In this document: positions 18,416 to 27,128 of the stretch, piece by piece | Layout: every line of letters begins with the position of its first letter | Position numbering within the stretch: position 1 is the stretch's first letter | From: Caldimonas tepidiphila | GTDB taxonomy: Bacteria > Pseudomonadota > Gammaproteobacteria > Burkholderiales > Burkholderiaceae_C | DNA length: 64,000 bases | NCBI RefSeq assembly: GCF_003569765.1 | Contig: NZ_QXMG01000002.1 | Location: forward strand, 124,001-188,000 | Reading direction: 5' to 3' | Notes under the pieces: generated by a model | What the model was told of the DNA's origin: nothing | The model's database searches: none | The model's input: only the letters and a program-made list of their open reading frames with translations | Translations under genes and position numbers: made by a program

Positions 18416-19423
18416 CAGCGAGAGGGCGTGACGAAGCAAGACGACAAGGCGGCGCGCCGCTACAAGACAACGAACTGGGCTCAGTACAACGCGGCGCTGA
18501 AGGCGCGGGGCTCGCTGCTGGTGTGGCTCGACCGGGACATGCAGTGGCTGGCCGAGCCGTCGGGCAAGCGAGGGCGTAGCCGAACGTTCTCGGAGGCGGC
18601 CATCCAGTTCTGCCTGAGCGTGAAGTGCCTGTTCGGCCTGGCGCTGCGTCAGAGCATCGGCATGGTGAGCAGCCTGCTCAAACTCGCGGGCCTGGACAGG
18701 CCTGGACTGGCCGGTGCCGGACTTCAGCACGCTGAGCCGGCGACAGAAGGACCTGCAGGTCCAAATCGGCTACCGGGCCAGTCCGGCGTTGCACCTGCTG
18801 GTGGACAGCACCGGCGTGAAGATGCTCGGCGAGGGGGAATGGAAGCGCAAGAAACACGGAGCCGACTACGCCCGGCGCTGGCTGAAGGTACATATGGGCA
18901 TCGATGCGCAGACCCTGGAGATCCGCGCCATCGAGGTCACAGACAGCTCGGCGGGAGACGCGCCGATGCTGCCCGCGCTGCTGCAGCAGATCGACGGAGC
19001 CATTACCAGTGTCAGCGGCGACGGCGCCTACGACACACGCGGCTGCCATGAAGCGATTGCGCAGCGCCAGGCCGCAGCCGTGATCCCCACGCGCAGTAAC
19101 GCGCGGTTGTGGAAGAAGCTGACGGCGGGTGCACTGGCCCGCAACGAGACGATGCGCGCGATCCAGCGCCTGGGGCGCAGCATCTGGAAAACCTGGAGCG
19201 GCTACCACCGCCGCAGCCTCGTGGAGACCAAGATGCGCTGCCTCAAGTTGCTGGGCGAGCGCGTCATGGCCCGAACCTTCGATCGCCAGGTGGCCGAGTT
19301 GCAGGTGCGCGCCGCACTGCTCAACCGCTTCACCCAGCTCGGCCGGCCGAAAACGGTGGTCGTGGCATAACTCCGTCCGGGGTCAGGGGAATCTCGCTCT
19401 CAATCTATTTGCGCAACAAAGCC
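18366..19423 (+). mobile_element. IS5-family insertion sequence, IS903 subgroup-like, 1058 bp
   Basis: Terminal inverted repeats are visible: GGCTTTGTTGCACAAATGG at the left end and, reading inward from the right end, GGCTTTGTTGCGCAAATAG, matching in 17 of 19 positions. Length (1058 bp) and end sequence fit the IS903 subgroup. These elements normally make a 9-bp target duplication, but the flanks (TGTACAGCC left, GGTCAAGCC right) do not match, and different genes lie on the two sides. This points to a deletion or recombination event next to the element. Confidence 0.88.
18428..19370 (+). pseudogene. IS903-type transposase, frameshifted by a 10-bp tandem duplication
   Basis: The first part (GTG at 18428) reads YKTTNWAQYNAALKARGS and GKRGRSRTFSEAAIQFCL; the second, in another frame, reads WPVPDFSTLSRRQK, LLVDSTGVKM, SGDGAYDTRGCH and WSGYHRRSLVETKMRCLK, the usual DDE transposase order. 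The two halves are split where GGCCTGGACA at 18689-18698 is followed at once by GGCCTGGACT at 18699-18708. Removing one copy restores a continuous frame GLDWPVPDFS. The transposase is therefore probably inactive. Programmed frameshifting occurs in some IS5 subgroups, but a 10-bp duplication is a simpler explanation here. Confidence 0.85.
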
Positions 19424-20180
19424 GGTCAAGCCCAACCTGATCGCCTTCCTGCCCGAGAAGCCCAACGGCACCGCGCTGATCGCCGCGCCCGGCGGTGCCT
19501 ACCTGCGCGAGGTGCTCGACAAGGAGGCGGTGGAGGTCGCGCGGCTCTATGCGCAGCAGGGCATCACGGTGTTCGTCCTGACCTACCGGCTCCCCGGGGA
19601 AGGTCACGAGAACGGCAAGGACGTGACCCTGCAGGACGCGCAACGCGCGGTCCGCGTGGTCCGCGCCCATGCGAAGGAATGGGGTCTGGACGAGAACCGC
19701 ATCGGCTTCATGGGCTTCTCCGCCGGCGGGCACATGGCCTCGATGCTGGGCGCGAAGTTCGCGCAGGAGGTCTACAGGCCACAGGATGCCGCGGACCGGC
19801 TCAGCGCCCGGCCCGATTACCTGATGCTGCTCTACCCGGTGGTGTCGATGCAGGACGGCGTGACCCACGCCGACACGAAGAAGGCCCTGCTCGGCAGCAA
19901 CCCGGGCAAGGCGCTGGAGGATCAGTATTCGGCCGACCTGCACGTCACCCGCAGTGCCCCGCCGACCCTCCTCATCCTCGCGGACGACGACACGGACGTG
20001 GTGCCCGAGAACTCGATCCGTTATTACCAGGCGCTCAAGCGTGCCGGCGTCCCTGCCGAGATGCATATCTTCGCGCAGGGAAAACATGGCTTCGCCGTGA
20101 AATTCACGAAGGGCCTGCCGGTCGCGGTCTGGCCGGAAACCGGGCTGTCCTGGATGAAGGCCGTCAAGATGATGCGGTGA
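19424..20180 (+). pseudogene. Alpha/beta hydrolase (esterase), N-terminus lost at the IS
   Basis: From the IS border the frame reads KPNLIAFLPEKPNGTALIAAPGGAY, the oxyanion region of a BD-FAE/acetyl-xylan-esterase-like hydrolase. The nucleophile elbow GFSAGG, the acid residue in LILADDDTDVV and the His in GKHGFAV follow in the normal order, so the whole catalytic core is kept. What is missing is the N-terminal start, probably including a signal peptide. The first possible start codon inside is at 19512, beyond the oxyanion loop. Unless the IS provides a start and promoter, this gene is silent. It ends 106 bases before the convergent sigma-54 regulator. Confidence 0.8.
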
Positions 20181-20285
20181 TTGCCGAGGCGCCCCCCGGT
20201 GGTTCCGCGGCCGGTCCGGACGGCTCGGGGGCATTCGCTTTCGTTCGGCGAGGCGGGGGCGGCGCGGGTTTGCGCCGTCGAAACC

Positions 20286-21815
20286 TCAAGCCCTGAACGC
20301 GGCCAGCTTCTCGTAGAGCGTCGCGCGCGAGATGCCGAGCAACCGGGCCGCGGCCAGCTTGTTGCCGCCGGTGACGCGCAGCGCCGCGTCGATCGACTCC
20401 CGCTCCAGTTCCGCGATCGCCTCGGGCAGCGGGCGCAACGGCCGGGCGGTTGCGCACTGGCCCTGCGGCGCTGCGGCGGGCGGCTCGGGCTCGGCTTGCG
20501 GCGGCCGCGTCCGCTCGTCGGCCTCCGGCAGCACCGCGGCGAAATGCTCGGCGCCCAGGCGCAGCTCGTCCGTCAGCATCGACGCCTGCTCCAGCACGTT
20601 GCGCAGCTCGCGGATGTTGCCGCGCCAAGGATGGCGGCGCAGCACCCGCAGGGCCTCGGGCGTGACCTCGCGGTGCGGCATGCCGCTGCGGCGCGCGATG
20701 TCGTCCTCGAGCGCCTCGACGAGCACGTCGAGGTCGGCGAGCCGCTCGCGCAGCGCCGGCAGCCGGATCGGCACGACGTTGAGCCGGTAGTACAGGTCCT
20801 CGCGGAAGCGGCCCTCGGCGACGAGCCGCGGCAGGTCGCAGCTCGTCGCGGCGATCACGCGCACGTCGGCCTTGATGACCTGGTTGGAGCCGAGCGGCTC
20901 GAACTCCTGCTCCTGCAGCACGCGCAGGAGCTTCGCCTGCATCGCCAGCGGCATGTCGCCGATCTCGTCGAGGAAGAGCGTGCCGCCGTCGGCGAGCCGG
21001 AGCTTGCCGTCGCGGCCGCGCCGCTCGGCGCCGGTGTAGGCGCCGGGCGCGACGCCGAAGAACTCGGCCTCCAGCAGCGTGTCGGGCACCGCGGCGATGT
21101 TGACGCCGACGAAGGCCCGCGCCGCGCGCGGCGACGCGGCGTGGATCGCGTGCGCGAGCAGCTCCTTGCCGGTGCCGGTCTCGCCGAGCAGCAGCACGGT
21201 GCTGTCGGTCTGCGCGACGCGCCGCGCCTGGCGCTTGACCTCCAGCACCTGCGGGCTCGAGCCGATGATGCTCGCGAAGGTGTGCTTCGGGCGGCGCTGC
21301 GCGGCGAGTTGCTGGCGCGCGTCGTCGAGCTCGCGCTGCAGCCGCGCGAACTTCTTCATCAGCGGCTGCATCGTGCTCTCGGGATGCGCCATCAGCACCA
21401 GGCCGAGCGCGCCGATCACCTCGCCCGCCTCGTCGCGCAGCGGGATGCGGCTGACGAGGAAGGTGCCGGCGCGGTTGGTCAGCAGGTCGACGAGGATCGC
21501 CCGCCCGGTCTCGATCACGTCGCGCATCAGCGTGTTGGGCACCACCTCGTCGATCGAGTGGCCGACGAAGTCGCATTCGCGCTCGAAGCCGAGCGCGGGC
21601 AGGAAGCGCTTGTAGCCGTCGCTGATCCACACCACGCATCCGGCCCGGTCCACCACCAGCATGCCCTCGGCGGTCTCGGCGAAGAGCTGGAACATCGAGC
21701 GTGCGGTGAGCTCGAGCACGCTGCGCGCGTCGCGCGGCAGGTCCGGCGCACGCACGAAATCGTCGAGGAGGGGGGTCTCGGCTTGCACGCAACGATGGTA
21801 TCGCCGACCCACCAC
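20286..21815 (-). CDS. Sigma-54-dependent transcriptional activator with PAS sensor domain
   Basis: 509 residues. A PAS-like sensory domain (about 41-140), a short coiled linker, the AAA+ domain with Walker A GETGTGKE (211-218), the sigma-54 contact loop GAYTGA (258-263) and Walker [11 protein letters not shown] (278-287), then a Fis-type helix-turn-helix at the C-terminus ([18 protein letters not shown]). It would activate RpoN-dependent promoters in response to a small molecule bound by the PAS domain. The loop is GAYTGA instead of the usual GAFTGA. No target gene is obvious next to it. The GTG at 21815 and the GTG at 21788 are both possible starts; neither has a good ribosome-binding site. 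Confidence 0.92.
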   Translation of the reverse strand: MVGRRYHRCVQAETPLLDDFVRAPDLPRDARSVLELTARSMFQLFAETAEGMLVVDRAGCVVWISDGYKRFLPALGFERECDFVGHSIDEVVPNTLMRDVIETGRAILVDLLTNRAGTFLVSRIPLRDEAGEVIGALGLVLMAHPESTMQPLMKKFARLQRELDDARQQLAAQRRPKHTFASIIGSSPQVLEVKRQARRVAQTDSTVLLLGETGTGKELLAHAIHAASPRAARAFVGVNIAAVPDTLLEAEFFGVAPGAYTGAERRGRDGKLRLADGGTLFLDEIGDMPLAMQAKLLRVLQEQEFEPLGSNQVIKADVRVIAATSCDLPRLVAEGRFREDLYYRLNVVPIRLPALRERLADLDVLVEALEDDIARRSGMPHREVTPEALRVLRRHPWRGNIRELRNVLEQASMLTDELRLGAEHFAAVLPEADERTRPPQAEPEPPAAAPQGQCATARPLRPLPEAIAELERESIDAALRVTGGNKLAAARLLGISRATLYEKLAAFRA

Positions 21816-21888
21816 CGCATGAAACCAGCAGGCACGCTTGTTACAGGGCCTCCGGCATCGGGACCGGGCGCGCGGAAGGGCCGGTCGT

Positions 21889-22161
21889 CTACGGGGCGGG
21901 CGGCGGCAGGCGCCGCGCCTTCCTGCGGGACTGGCACTGCCAGTAGCCGGCAGCCATCGGGCTGTCGGCCGGCACCAGCCGCTTCTCGCCGCAGGCGGCG
22001 CAGCGCGGCCGCTCCCAGGCCTGCGACAGCGGCAGCCCGTAGTGGCCGCAGGCGGCGCACACCAGCGTTTTCGGCCGCCCGTCCTTCGGCGTCCAGAAGA
22101 GGGCCCAGCTCACGGCACCCGACATGCCGAGCCTGGCCAGATCGTCCAGCCCATCCTGCAT
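21889..22161 (-). CDS. Small zinc-ribbon-like protein
   Basis: 90 residues, function unknown. Two Cys pairs (CAAC in LVCAACGHYG and CAAC in RPRCAACGEKR) form a likely zinc ribbon, and a further Cys lies in GYWQCQ. The C-terminus is Arg/Pro-rich. It could be a nucleic-acid-binding or adaptor protein. A GAGG element lies 7 bases before the ATG, directly downstream of the hairpin palindrome at 22169-22196. It reads in the same direction as the sigma-54 activator 73 bases away and might be co-transcribed with it. Confidence 0.6.
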   Translation of the reverse strand: MQDGLDDLARLGMSGAVSWALFWTPKDGRPKTLVCAACGHYGLPLSQAWERPRCAACGEKRLVPADSPMAAGYWQCQSRRKARRLPPPAP

Positions 22162-22168
22162 GCAAGCC

Positions 22169-22196
22169 TCGTTCGGTTAGCTTCGTAAGCGAACGA
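22169..22196. promoter_or_regulatory. 28-bp palindrome / hairpin upstream of the zinc-ribbon gene
   Basis: Arms TCGTTCGGTTA and TAAGCGAACGA (11 bases, one mismatch) flank the loop GCTTCG. It lies 8 bases upstream of the zinc-ribbon ATG and abuts its GAGG ribosome-binding site; the EEP gene starts 130 bases away on the other strand. It could be a dimer-binding operator for both genes or an mRNA hairpin controlling translation. Confidence 0.5.
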
Positions 22197-22325
22197 TAGC
22201 GAATCGCGGCCCGTCGGCGAACGGGAAGTCGCGCCTCGTCCCCCATCCGGTGGGGGAGGGCGGAAGCGCACGGGAGGCGGCCCGCCTGTGGCGGCGGGGG
22301 CGTCGGCGGTGCACACTCGGCGTCC

Positions 22326-23177
22326 ATGAAGCTCATGACTTGGAACATCCAGTGGGCGCGCGGCGCGGACGGCCGGGTCGATCCGGCACGCATCGTCGCC
22401 GAGGCGCGCCGCATCGCGGACTTCGACCTGCTCTGCCTGCAGGAGGTCTCGGCCGGCTACCCGGAGCTGCCCGGCAGTGACGGCGCCGACCAGTTCGCCG
22501 CGTTCGCGGCGCTGCTGCCCGGCTACGCCGCGGTGGAGGGCGTCGCGGTCGACACCCTGCATCCGGGCGGGGGGCGGCGGCGCTTCGGCAACATGATCCT
22601 GTCGCGCCTGCCGGTGCTGCAGGTGCTGCGCCACCACCTGCCCTGGCCGGCCGACCCCGGCGTGCGGAGCATGGCGCGCCTCGCGCTCGAGGCGACCGTG
22701 GACTCGCCCTTCGGGCCGCTGCGCGTGACGACCACGCACCTGGAGTATTTCTCGGCCCGGCAGCGCCTGGCGCAGACGCTGCGCCTGCGCGAGCTGCACC
22801 GCGAGGCCGTGGCCCAGGCGCGCAGCGCGCGTCCCGGCAGTGCCGCCGAGGGCCCGTTCGAGCCGGTGCCGCGCGGCCTGCCCTGCGTGCTCGCGGGCGA
22901 CTTCAACTTCCGCCCCGACGCGCCGGAGCGCGGCCGGCTGCTGCAGCCCTTCGACGACGGCACGCCGCGCCTGCACGACGCCTGGGAGCTGCGCCATGGC
23001 GATCGCGCGCATGCGCCGACCGTCGGGCTGCACGACAAGGCGCAGTGGCCGGGCGAGCCCTTCGCCTGCGACTTCGTGTTCGTCAGCGAGGACCTGGCGC
23101 CGCGCGTGCGCGGGCTGAGCGTGGACGACGCGAGCCGGGCCTCGGACCACCAGCCGCTGCTGCTCGAGCTCGGCTGA
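22326..23177 (+). CDS. Endonuclease/exonuclease/phosphatase (EEP) family protein
   Basis: 283 residues. The metal-dependent EEP active-site motifs appear in order: TWNIQW (Asn) at the start, LLCLQEV (Glu), GDFNFRP (Asp and Asn) and the terminal ASDHQPLLLEL (Asp-His). The fold covers DNA repair nucleases, sphingomyelinases and inositol phosphatases, and the substrate cannot be told from sequence alone. No signal peptide is seen, so it is probably cytoplasmic. It is transcribed alone and ends convergently with the acyltransferase gene 24 bases away. Confidence 0.88.
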   Translation: MKLMTWNIQWARGADGRVDPARIVAEARRIADFDLLCLQEVSAGYPELPGSDGADQFAAFAALLPGYAAVEGVAVDTLHPGGGRRRFGNMILSRLPVLQVLRHHLPWPADPGVRSMARLALEATVDSPFGPLRVTTTHLEYFSARQRLAQTLRLRELHREAVAQARSARPGSAAEGPFEPVPRGLPCVLAGDFNFRPDAPERGRLLQPFDDGTPRLHDAWELRHGDRAHAPTVGLHDKAQWPGEPFACDFVFVSEDLAPRVRGLSVDDASRASDHQPLLLELG

Positions 23178-23201
23178 GCCGGGCCTCCGGGCGGCGGCGC
23201 C

Positions 23202-24020
23202 TCAGGCGCCCACGAAGCGGCGGCGGTAGGCCGGCGGCAGGTCCTGCATGCGCAGCATCATCGGCAGGTCCGCGGTGTTGAAGTCCGGGTCCCAGGCGGG
23301 CGCGCCGAGCACGCGGCCGCCGCACTTGAGGTAGCCGCGGATCAGCGGCGGCGGCTCCGCCGGCAGGTCGCCGCGCAGGTCCTCGAGGGGCAGCGGCAGG
23401 CGCGGGCGCACGCCGTACTCGATCGGGGCGAGATGGGTGTGGCGCAGCCGGTTCCACAGGCTCGCCGCCCAGTGCCCGCCGTCGTGCAGCGGCATGCTGG
23501 CGCAGCCGATCACGTGCCGGAAGCCGTTGCGCTCGACGAACTCGGCCAGCATCGACCACAGCAGCATGATCGCGCCGCCGGTGCGCCAGCCGGGATCGAT
23601 GCACGAGCGGCCCAGCTCGACCATGCCGGCGCGCAGCGAGCGCAGCCGCACCAGGTCGAACTCCAGGTCGGTGTAGAAGCCGCCCACCAGCCGCGCGGCG
23701 CTCGGCGTGAGCACCCGGTAGGTGCCGACCACGCGCGCCGGCTCGTCCCCGGCGGGCAGCGTGCGCACCAGCAGGTGCTCGCAGTAGCGGTCGAACAGGT
23801 CCGCGTCGTGCCCCGGCGGCGTGCCGGCCGGCGGGCGCAGCCGCGCGCCCATCTCCTCGGCGAAGACGCGGAAGCGCAACTGCTGCGCCAGCGCCACCTC
23901 GTCCTCGTGCCGGGCCCAGACGGCCTCGAGCCGGGGCGGCGCGACGGGGCGCGTGTCGAGGAAGCGGGCTGCCGCGGGGCCGCCGGCACGGAGGGAAGGG
24001 GCGAGGTGGGGCTGTTCCAT
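23202..24020 (-). CDS. OlsB-like GNAT acyltransferase (ornithine N-acyltransferase family)
   Basis: 272 residues from the ATG at 24020. VELGRSCIDPGWRTGGAIMLLW and VIGCASMPLHDG match the acyl-ACP-dependent GNAT proteins of the OlsB/hemolysin-like family, which form lyso-ornithine lipid from ornithine and 3-hydroxyacyl-ACP. The conserved YRVLTP and GGFYTDLEFDL segments support this. No OlsA partner is adjacent. It lies 76 bases downstream of an alpha/beta hydrolase gene and may belong to the same transcript. The frame is open upstream, but that part overlaps the hydrolase 3' end in another frame. Confidence 0.82.
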   Translation of the reverse strand: MEQPHLAPSLRAGGPAAARFLDTRPVAPPRLEAVWARHEDEVALAQQLRFRVFAEEMGARLRPPAGTPPGHDADLFDRYCEHLLVRTLPAGDEPARVVGTYRVLTPSAARLVGGFYTDLEFDLVRLRSLRAGMVELGRSCIDPGWRTGGAIMLLWSMLAEFVERNGFRHVIGCASMPLHDGGHWAASLWNRLRHTHLAPIEYGVRPRLPLPLEDLRGDLPAEPPPLIRGYLKCGGRVLGAPAWDPDFNTADLPMMLRMQDLPPAYRRRFVGA

Positions 24021-24096
24021 GCGCCCATGCTCGTGCGCGTCCGTGATGGCGCGGTGAAACAACGATGACGGATCGGTGACCGCGCCGGCCTCGGCC

Positions 24097-24882
24097 TCAT
24101 CCGGCCCGCAGGCCGCCCGGGCTGATCGCGTCGTCCGTCCCGAGCTCCGCCCACCAGCCCGCGATGCGCTCCGCGACCCAGGGGCCGTCGTCGAGCGGCA
24201 GGTCGTGCCCGGCGGCGGGATGCTGGCAAAGCGCCAGGCCCCAGCGGGCGGCGAGCGTCTCGGAGCAGCGCGGGTCGACCAGCCTGTCCCCGAGCGAGCC
24301 GAGGACCAGCATCGGCACGGCGGGCGGCGCGGGCGGCGCGCGGAAGCGGGCCGCCGCGACGAGCTGGCGCAGCGCATTCAGGCGCGAGACGGGCCGCTCG
24401 CGCCGCAGCGCCGCCCACTGCCCGACCACCGACGGATCGGCGAGGCGGCTGGTCAGCCCCAGGATCTCCGCCTCGCGCGCGTGCGGCTCGTGCCCGGCCA
24501 GCACCCTCAGCAGCGCGGGGTAGCTCGACGGGCGCAGGCGCTGGTGGAAGGGGTTGAAGGGCCGCAGGCTGGTGTTGATCAGCACGCAGCCGGCCAGCTC
24601 CCGCGGGTGGGCGGCGGCCCAGGACACCGCCACCATCGCGCCGAGCGACATCGCGACCAGCGCGCAGGGGCCGTCCTCGCGCAGCGCCCGCAGCCGCTCA
24701 CGGCAGTGCGACACCATGTCCTCCACGCGCCAGGGGCTCGCCTGGCGGTGCAGCGTGCCGTTGCCCGGCAGGTCGAGGCAGACGATGCGCCGCGGCCGCA
24801 GCCGGCGCTCGAGCTGCTGCGGGAACGCCCCCCAGTGGCCCGCCTCGCGCGTCAGCCCGCGCAGCAGCACCCAGGTGCTCAT
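24097..24882 (-). CDS. Alpha/beta hydrolase
   Basis: 261 residues. LLRGLTREAGHWGAF is the oxyanion strand, VAMSLGAMVAVSWA contains the nucleophile Ser in a non-classical SLG setting, LVLGSLGDRLVDP provides the acid strand and PAAGHDLPLDD the catalytic His. It is a soluble cytoplasmic serine hydrolase of unknown substrate. Its ATG overlaps the stop of the M14 peptidase gene by four bases (ATGA), so the two proteins are made together. Confidence 0.85.
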   Translation of the reverse strand: MSTWVLLRGLTREAGHWGAFPQQLERRLRPRRIVCLDLPGNGTLHRQASPWRVEDMVSHCRERLRALREDGPCALVAMSLGAMVAVSWAAAHPRELAGCVLINTSLRPFNPFHQRLRPSSYPALLRVLAGHEPHAREAEILGLTSRLADPSVVGQWAALRRERPVSRLNALRQLVAAARFRAPPAPPAVPMLVLGSLGDRLVDPRCSETLAARWGLALCQHPAAGHDLPLDDGPWVAERIAGWWAELGTDDAISPGGLRAG

Positions 24883-25904
24883 GCCGCGCCGCCCCCGTAC
24901 CAACGGGCCAGCGCGAGCCGGCGCTGCCGCTCCCGCTCGGCGCCGAGCGGCTGCCAGGCCTCGTGGCTGCAGGCCGCGCGCCCGACGAAGTCCAGCCAGC
25001 CGAGGTGGCGGCGCAGCACGCGCGCCTCGCGGTGCTCGACCAGCGGGTTGAACAGGCCCTCGGCGCTCAGCAGCTGGCGCGGGTTCTTCTTCACCCACAG
25101 CCAGGAGCCCATCTCCAGCGTGAGCGGCAGGTGCACGCGCCGCGGGTCGGCGCAGGCCTGCCGGTACAGGTGGTCCCAGAGGTCGCCGTGCGTCAGGTAC
25201 TGGCGGCTCTGCGGCTCGAACAGGTAGCGGTGGTGCGGCTGGCTGCGGTCCTGGATCTCGCACAGCGCGTGCATCTCCGCCAGGTGCGGGATCGGCACGC
25301 GCGTGTGCGCATAGGGGAACCAGATCCGGTCGCGCAGCCCGAAGCCCGAATGGCAGTCCACCGCGACGCTGAAGCGGTGGCTCAGCAGCTCCTGCTCGAC
25401 CACGCGGCACAGCGCCTGGCTCTCGGGCTGCATCGGGGCGCGGCGCGGGCCGCGGTACCAGGGCAGGCGGCGGCTCAGGCGCTGGCCGCCGACCAGGAAG
25501 GCGACACGCTCGCCGGAGTCCACCGGCGCGTTGCGCATCAGGTCCACGCCCTGCGGGTTGCAGCGCGTGCCGCGCCACAGGCCGCCGGGGTTGACCACCG
25601 GCATGAAGACCATGCGCATGCGCTCGAGCTGGCGCTGCAGCGTCGCGTCCCAGTGCAGCCGCGCCAGCACGCTGCGCAGGAAGCCGAGCACCACCGCCGC
25701 GCCGATGCGCTCGAGCCCGTGCACGCCGCCGAAGTAGCCTGCCGCCGGCGCATCGGGCGCGGGGTTGCCGAGCGTGATCGCGTACACCGGCAGCCGGCGC
25801 CCGTGCGCCTCGACCTCGCAGAGCACGCGCGCGCGCGGCGCGCCGTCGGCGCTGTCGACGAGGCGCTCGAGTTCGACGAGTTCGGCGGGGTCGCGACGGT
25901 GCAT
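24879..25904 (-). CDS. M14-family zinc carboxypeptidase-like protein
   Basis: 341 residues. GGVHGLERIG supplies the zinc ligands His62 and Glu65 (HxxE), VDCHSGFG the third His, and LTLEMGSW the catalytic Glu: the full M14 active site. The GVDLMRN and NPGG segments fit as well. There is no signal peptide, so it should act in the cytoplasm on a peptide or an N-acyl or amide-linked amino acid. It is the first gene of a peptidase-hydrolase-acyltransferase run. The ATG at 25904 begins a normal N-terminus (MHRRDPAELVELERL); the open frame continues upstream but without protein-like sequence. Confidence 0.85.
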   Translation of the reverse strand: MHRRDPAELVELERLVDSADGAPRARVLCEVEAHGRRLPVYAITLGNPAPDAPAAGYFGGVHGLERIGAAVVLGFLRSVLARLHWDATLQRQLERMRMVFMPVVNPGGLWRGTRCNPQGVDLMRNAPVDSGERVAFLVGGQRLSRRLPWYRGPRRAPMQPESQALCRVVEQELLSHRFSVAVDCHSGFGLRDRIWFPYAHTRVPIPHLAEMHALCEIQDRSQPHHRYLFEPQSRQYLTHGDLWDHLYRQACADPRRVHLPLTLEMGSWLWVKKNPRQLLSAEGLFNPLVEHREARVLRRHLGWLDFVGRAACSHEAWQPLGAERERQRRLALARWYGGGAA

Positions 25905-26120
25905 GCGGGGTCCTGCGGGCGGGGGGCGGGGTCGGGAATCCCGCAGCGAAGCAAGTCGCCGGCCCGTTGCCGCCGGCGGGGTGCGGCTGGGGAGACGATG
26001 GACGCTGCCCGGGCCTTCCCGCAGAATCGGCCGGGTTCGGCGGCAATTTCTGCCGTCCCCGCATCCCCGCGTCCCCGCGCGGCGCACCGGCCGGCACGGA
26101 GCGCCGGGCCCGAAAAGACC

Positions 26121-27128
26121 ATGCCCCTTCTCCCCGGACTTCCCGGTCGCCCCCCGGGCACGCCCGCCGTCTCGCCGCAGGAGCGCGTGCTCGCGGCCGA
26201 GTCGCGCCTGCGTTTCGACCGCCTGCCGCTCGGCGCCGCGCTGCAGGGGGAGGTGGTGCGCCGGCTCGGCGACGGCAGCTCGCTCGTGCGCGTCGCCGAC
26301 GTCGTGGTCCGCATGCGCCTGCCCGAGGGGGCTGGGGCCGGCGACACGCTGCCGATGAGGCTGCTTTCACGCGCACCCCAGCTCGCCTTCGGGATCGGCA
26401 GCGCGAGCATCGCGGCGCTCGTCGTGTCGGCGCAGCAGGCGCTCCTGGCCGGGACCCCGGCGCCGCTGCCGGCCGGCGCGCAGCTCAGCGAGGGCGCGAA
26501 GCTGGTGCAGGCGGCGCTGCGGCATGCCGGGACCTCGGCCGTTCCGATCGGCGCCGCGGCCGCGCTGGTCGATTCGCCGCAGGCGCCGCCCGGGGAGCTG
26601 GCGCAGGCGCTGCAGGGGCGGCTCGCGCGCAGCGGCCTGTTCTACGAGTCCCATGTCGCGCGCTGGGCGCAGGGCCGCTACCCGCTGCCCGAGCTGCGGC
26701 AGGAGCCGCAGGCGCAGTCGCCGCCGCTGACGCCCGCGAACGCCGAGGCGCAGCCGGCCGCGCTGGAGCGCATCGCGGCGCAGCTCGCCGTGCTCGAGCA
26801 GGGGCGGCTGGCCTGGCAGGGCGAGGCCTGGCCGGGGCAGCAGATGCACTGGTCGGTCGCGCGGGACGAGGAGGAGCGCGAGGCGGCGCGCGAGGGCGGG
26901 GCCGAGCCCGTCTGGCAGAGCCGTCTGCGGATCGCGCTGCCGCGGCTGGGCGAGATCGACGCGTCGCTGCAGCTCGCCGGCGGTCGGCTGCGGCTGCTCA
27001 TCGACGCGGGGCAGGCCGATGCGGCCGAGCTGCTGCGCGGCAGCGCCGGCGAGCTGGCCGAGGCGCTGCGCGAGGCCGGCATCCCGCTCGATCACCTGGC
27101 GATCCGGCGGGCGGGGGACGGGCCATGA
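26121..27128 (+). CDS. FliK-like hook-length control domain protein
   Basis: 335 residues, rich in Ala, Gln and Leu with low complexity in the middle. The C-terminal 100 residues (WQSRLRIALPRLGEIDASLQLAGGRLRLLIDA) resemble the FliK/Flg_hook C-terminal domain, which interacts with the FlhB C-terminus at the export gate. This fits its partner: the next gene is an FlhB C-terminal homologue, overlapping by four bases. No other flagellar gene is in the window. The ATG at 26121 is preceded by a weak purine-rich stretch. The family call rests mainly on the C-terminus and the pairing. Confidence 0.72.
   Translation: MPLLPGLPGRPPGTPAVSPQERVLAAESRLRFDRLPLGAALQGEVVRRLGDGSSLVRVADVVVRMRLPEGAGAGDTLPMRLLSRAPQLAFGIGSASIAALVVSAQQALLAGTPAPLPAGAQLSEGAKLVQAALRHAGTSAVPIGAAAALVDSPQAPPGELAQALQGRLARSGLFYESHVARWAQGRYPLPELRQEPQAQSPPLTPANAEAQPAALERIAAQLAVLEQGRLAWQGEAWPGQQMHWSVARDEEEREAAREGGAEPVWQSRLRIALPRLGEIDASLQLAGGRLRLLIDAGQADAAELLRGSAGELAEALREAGIPLDHLAIRRAGDGP

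Noticed and set aside
18428-19370. Programmed -1/+1 frameshift in the transposase
   Set aside because: The frame change coincides with an exact 10-bp tandem duplication rather than a slippery A/T run, so mutation is the simpler reading.
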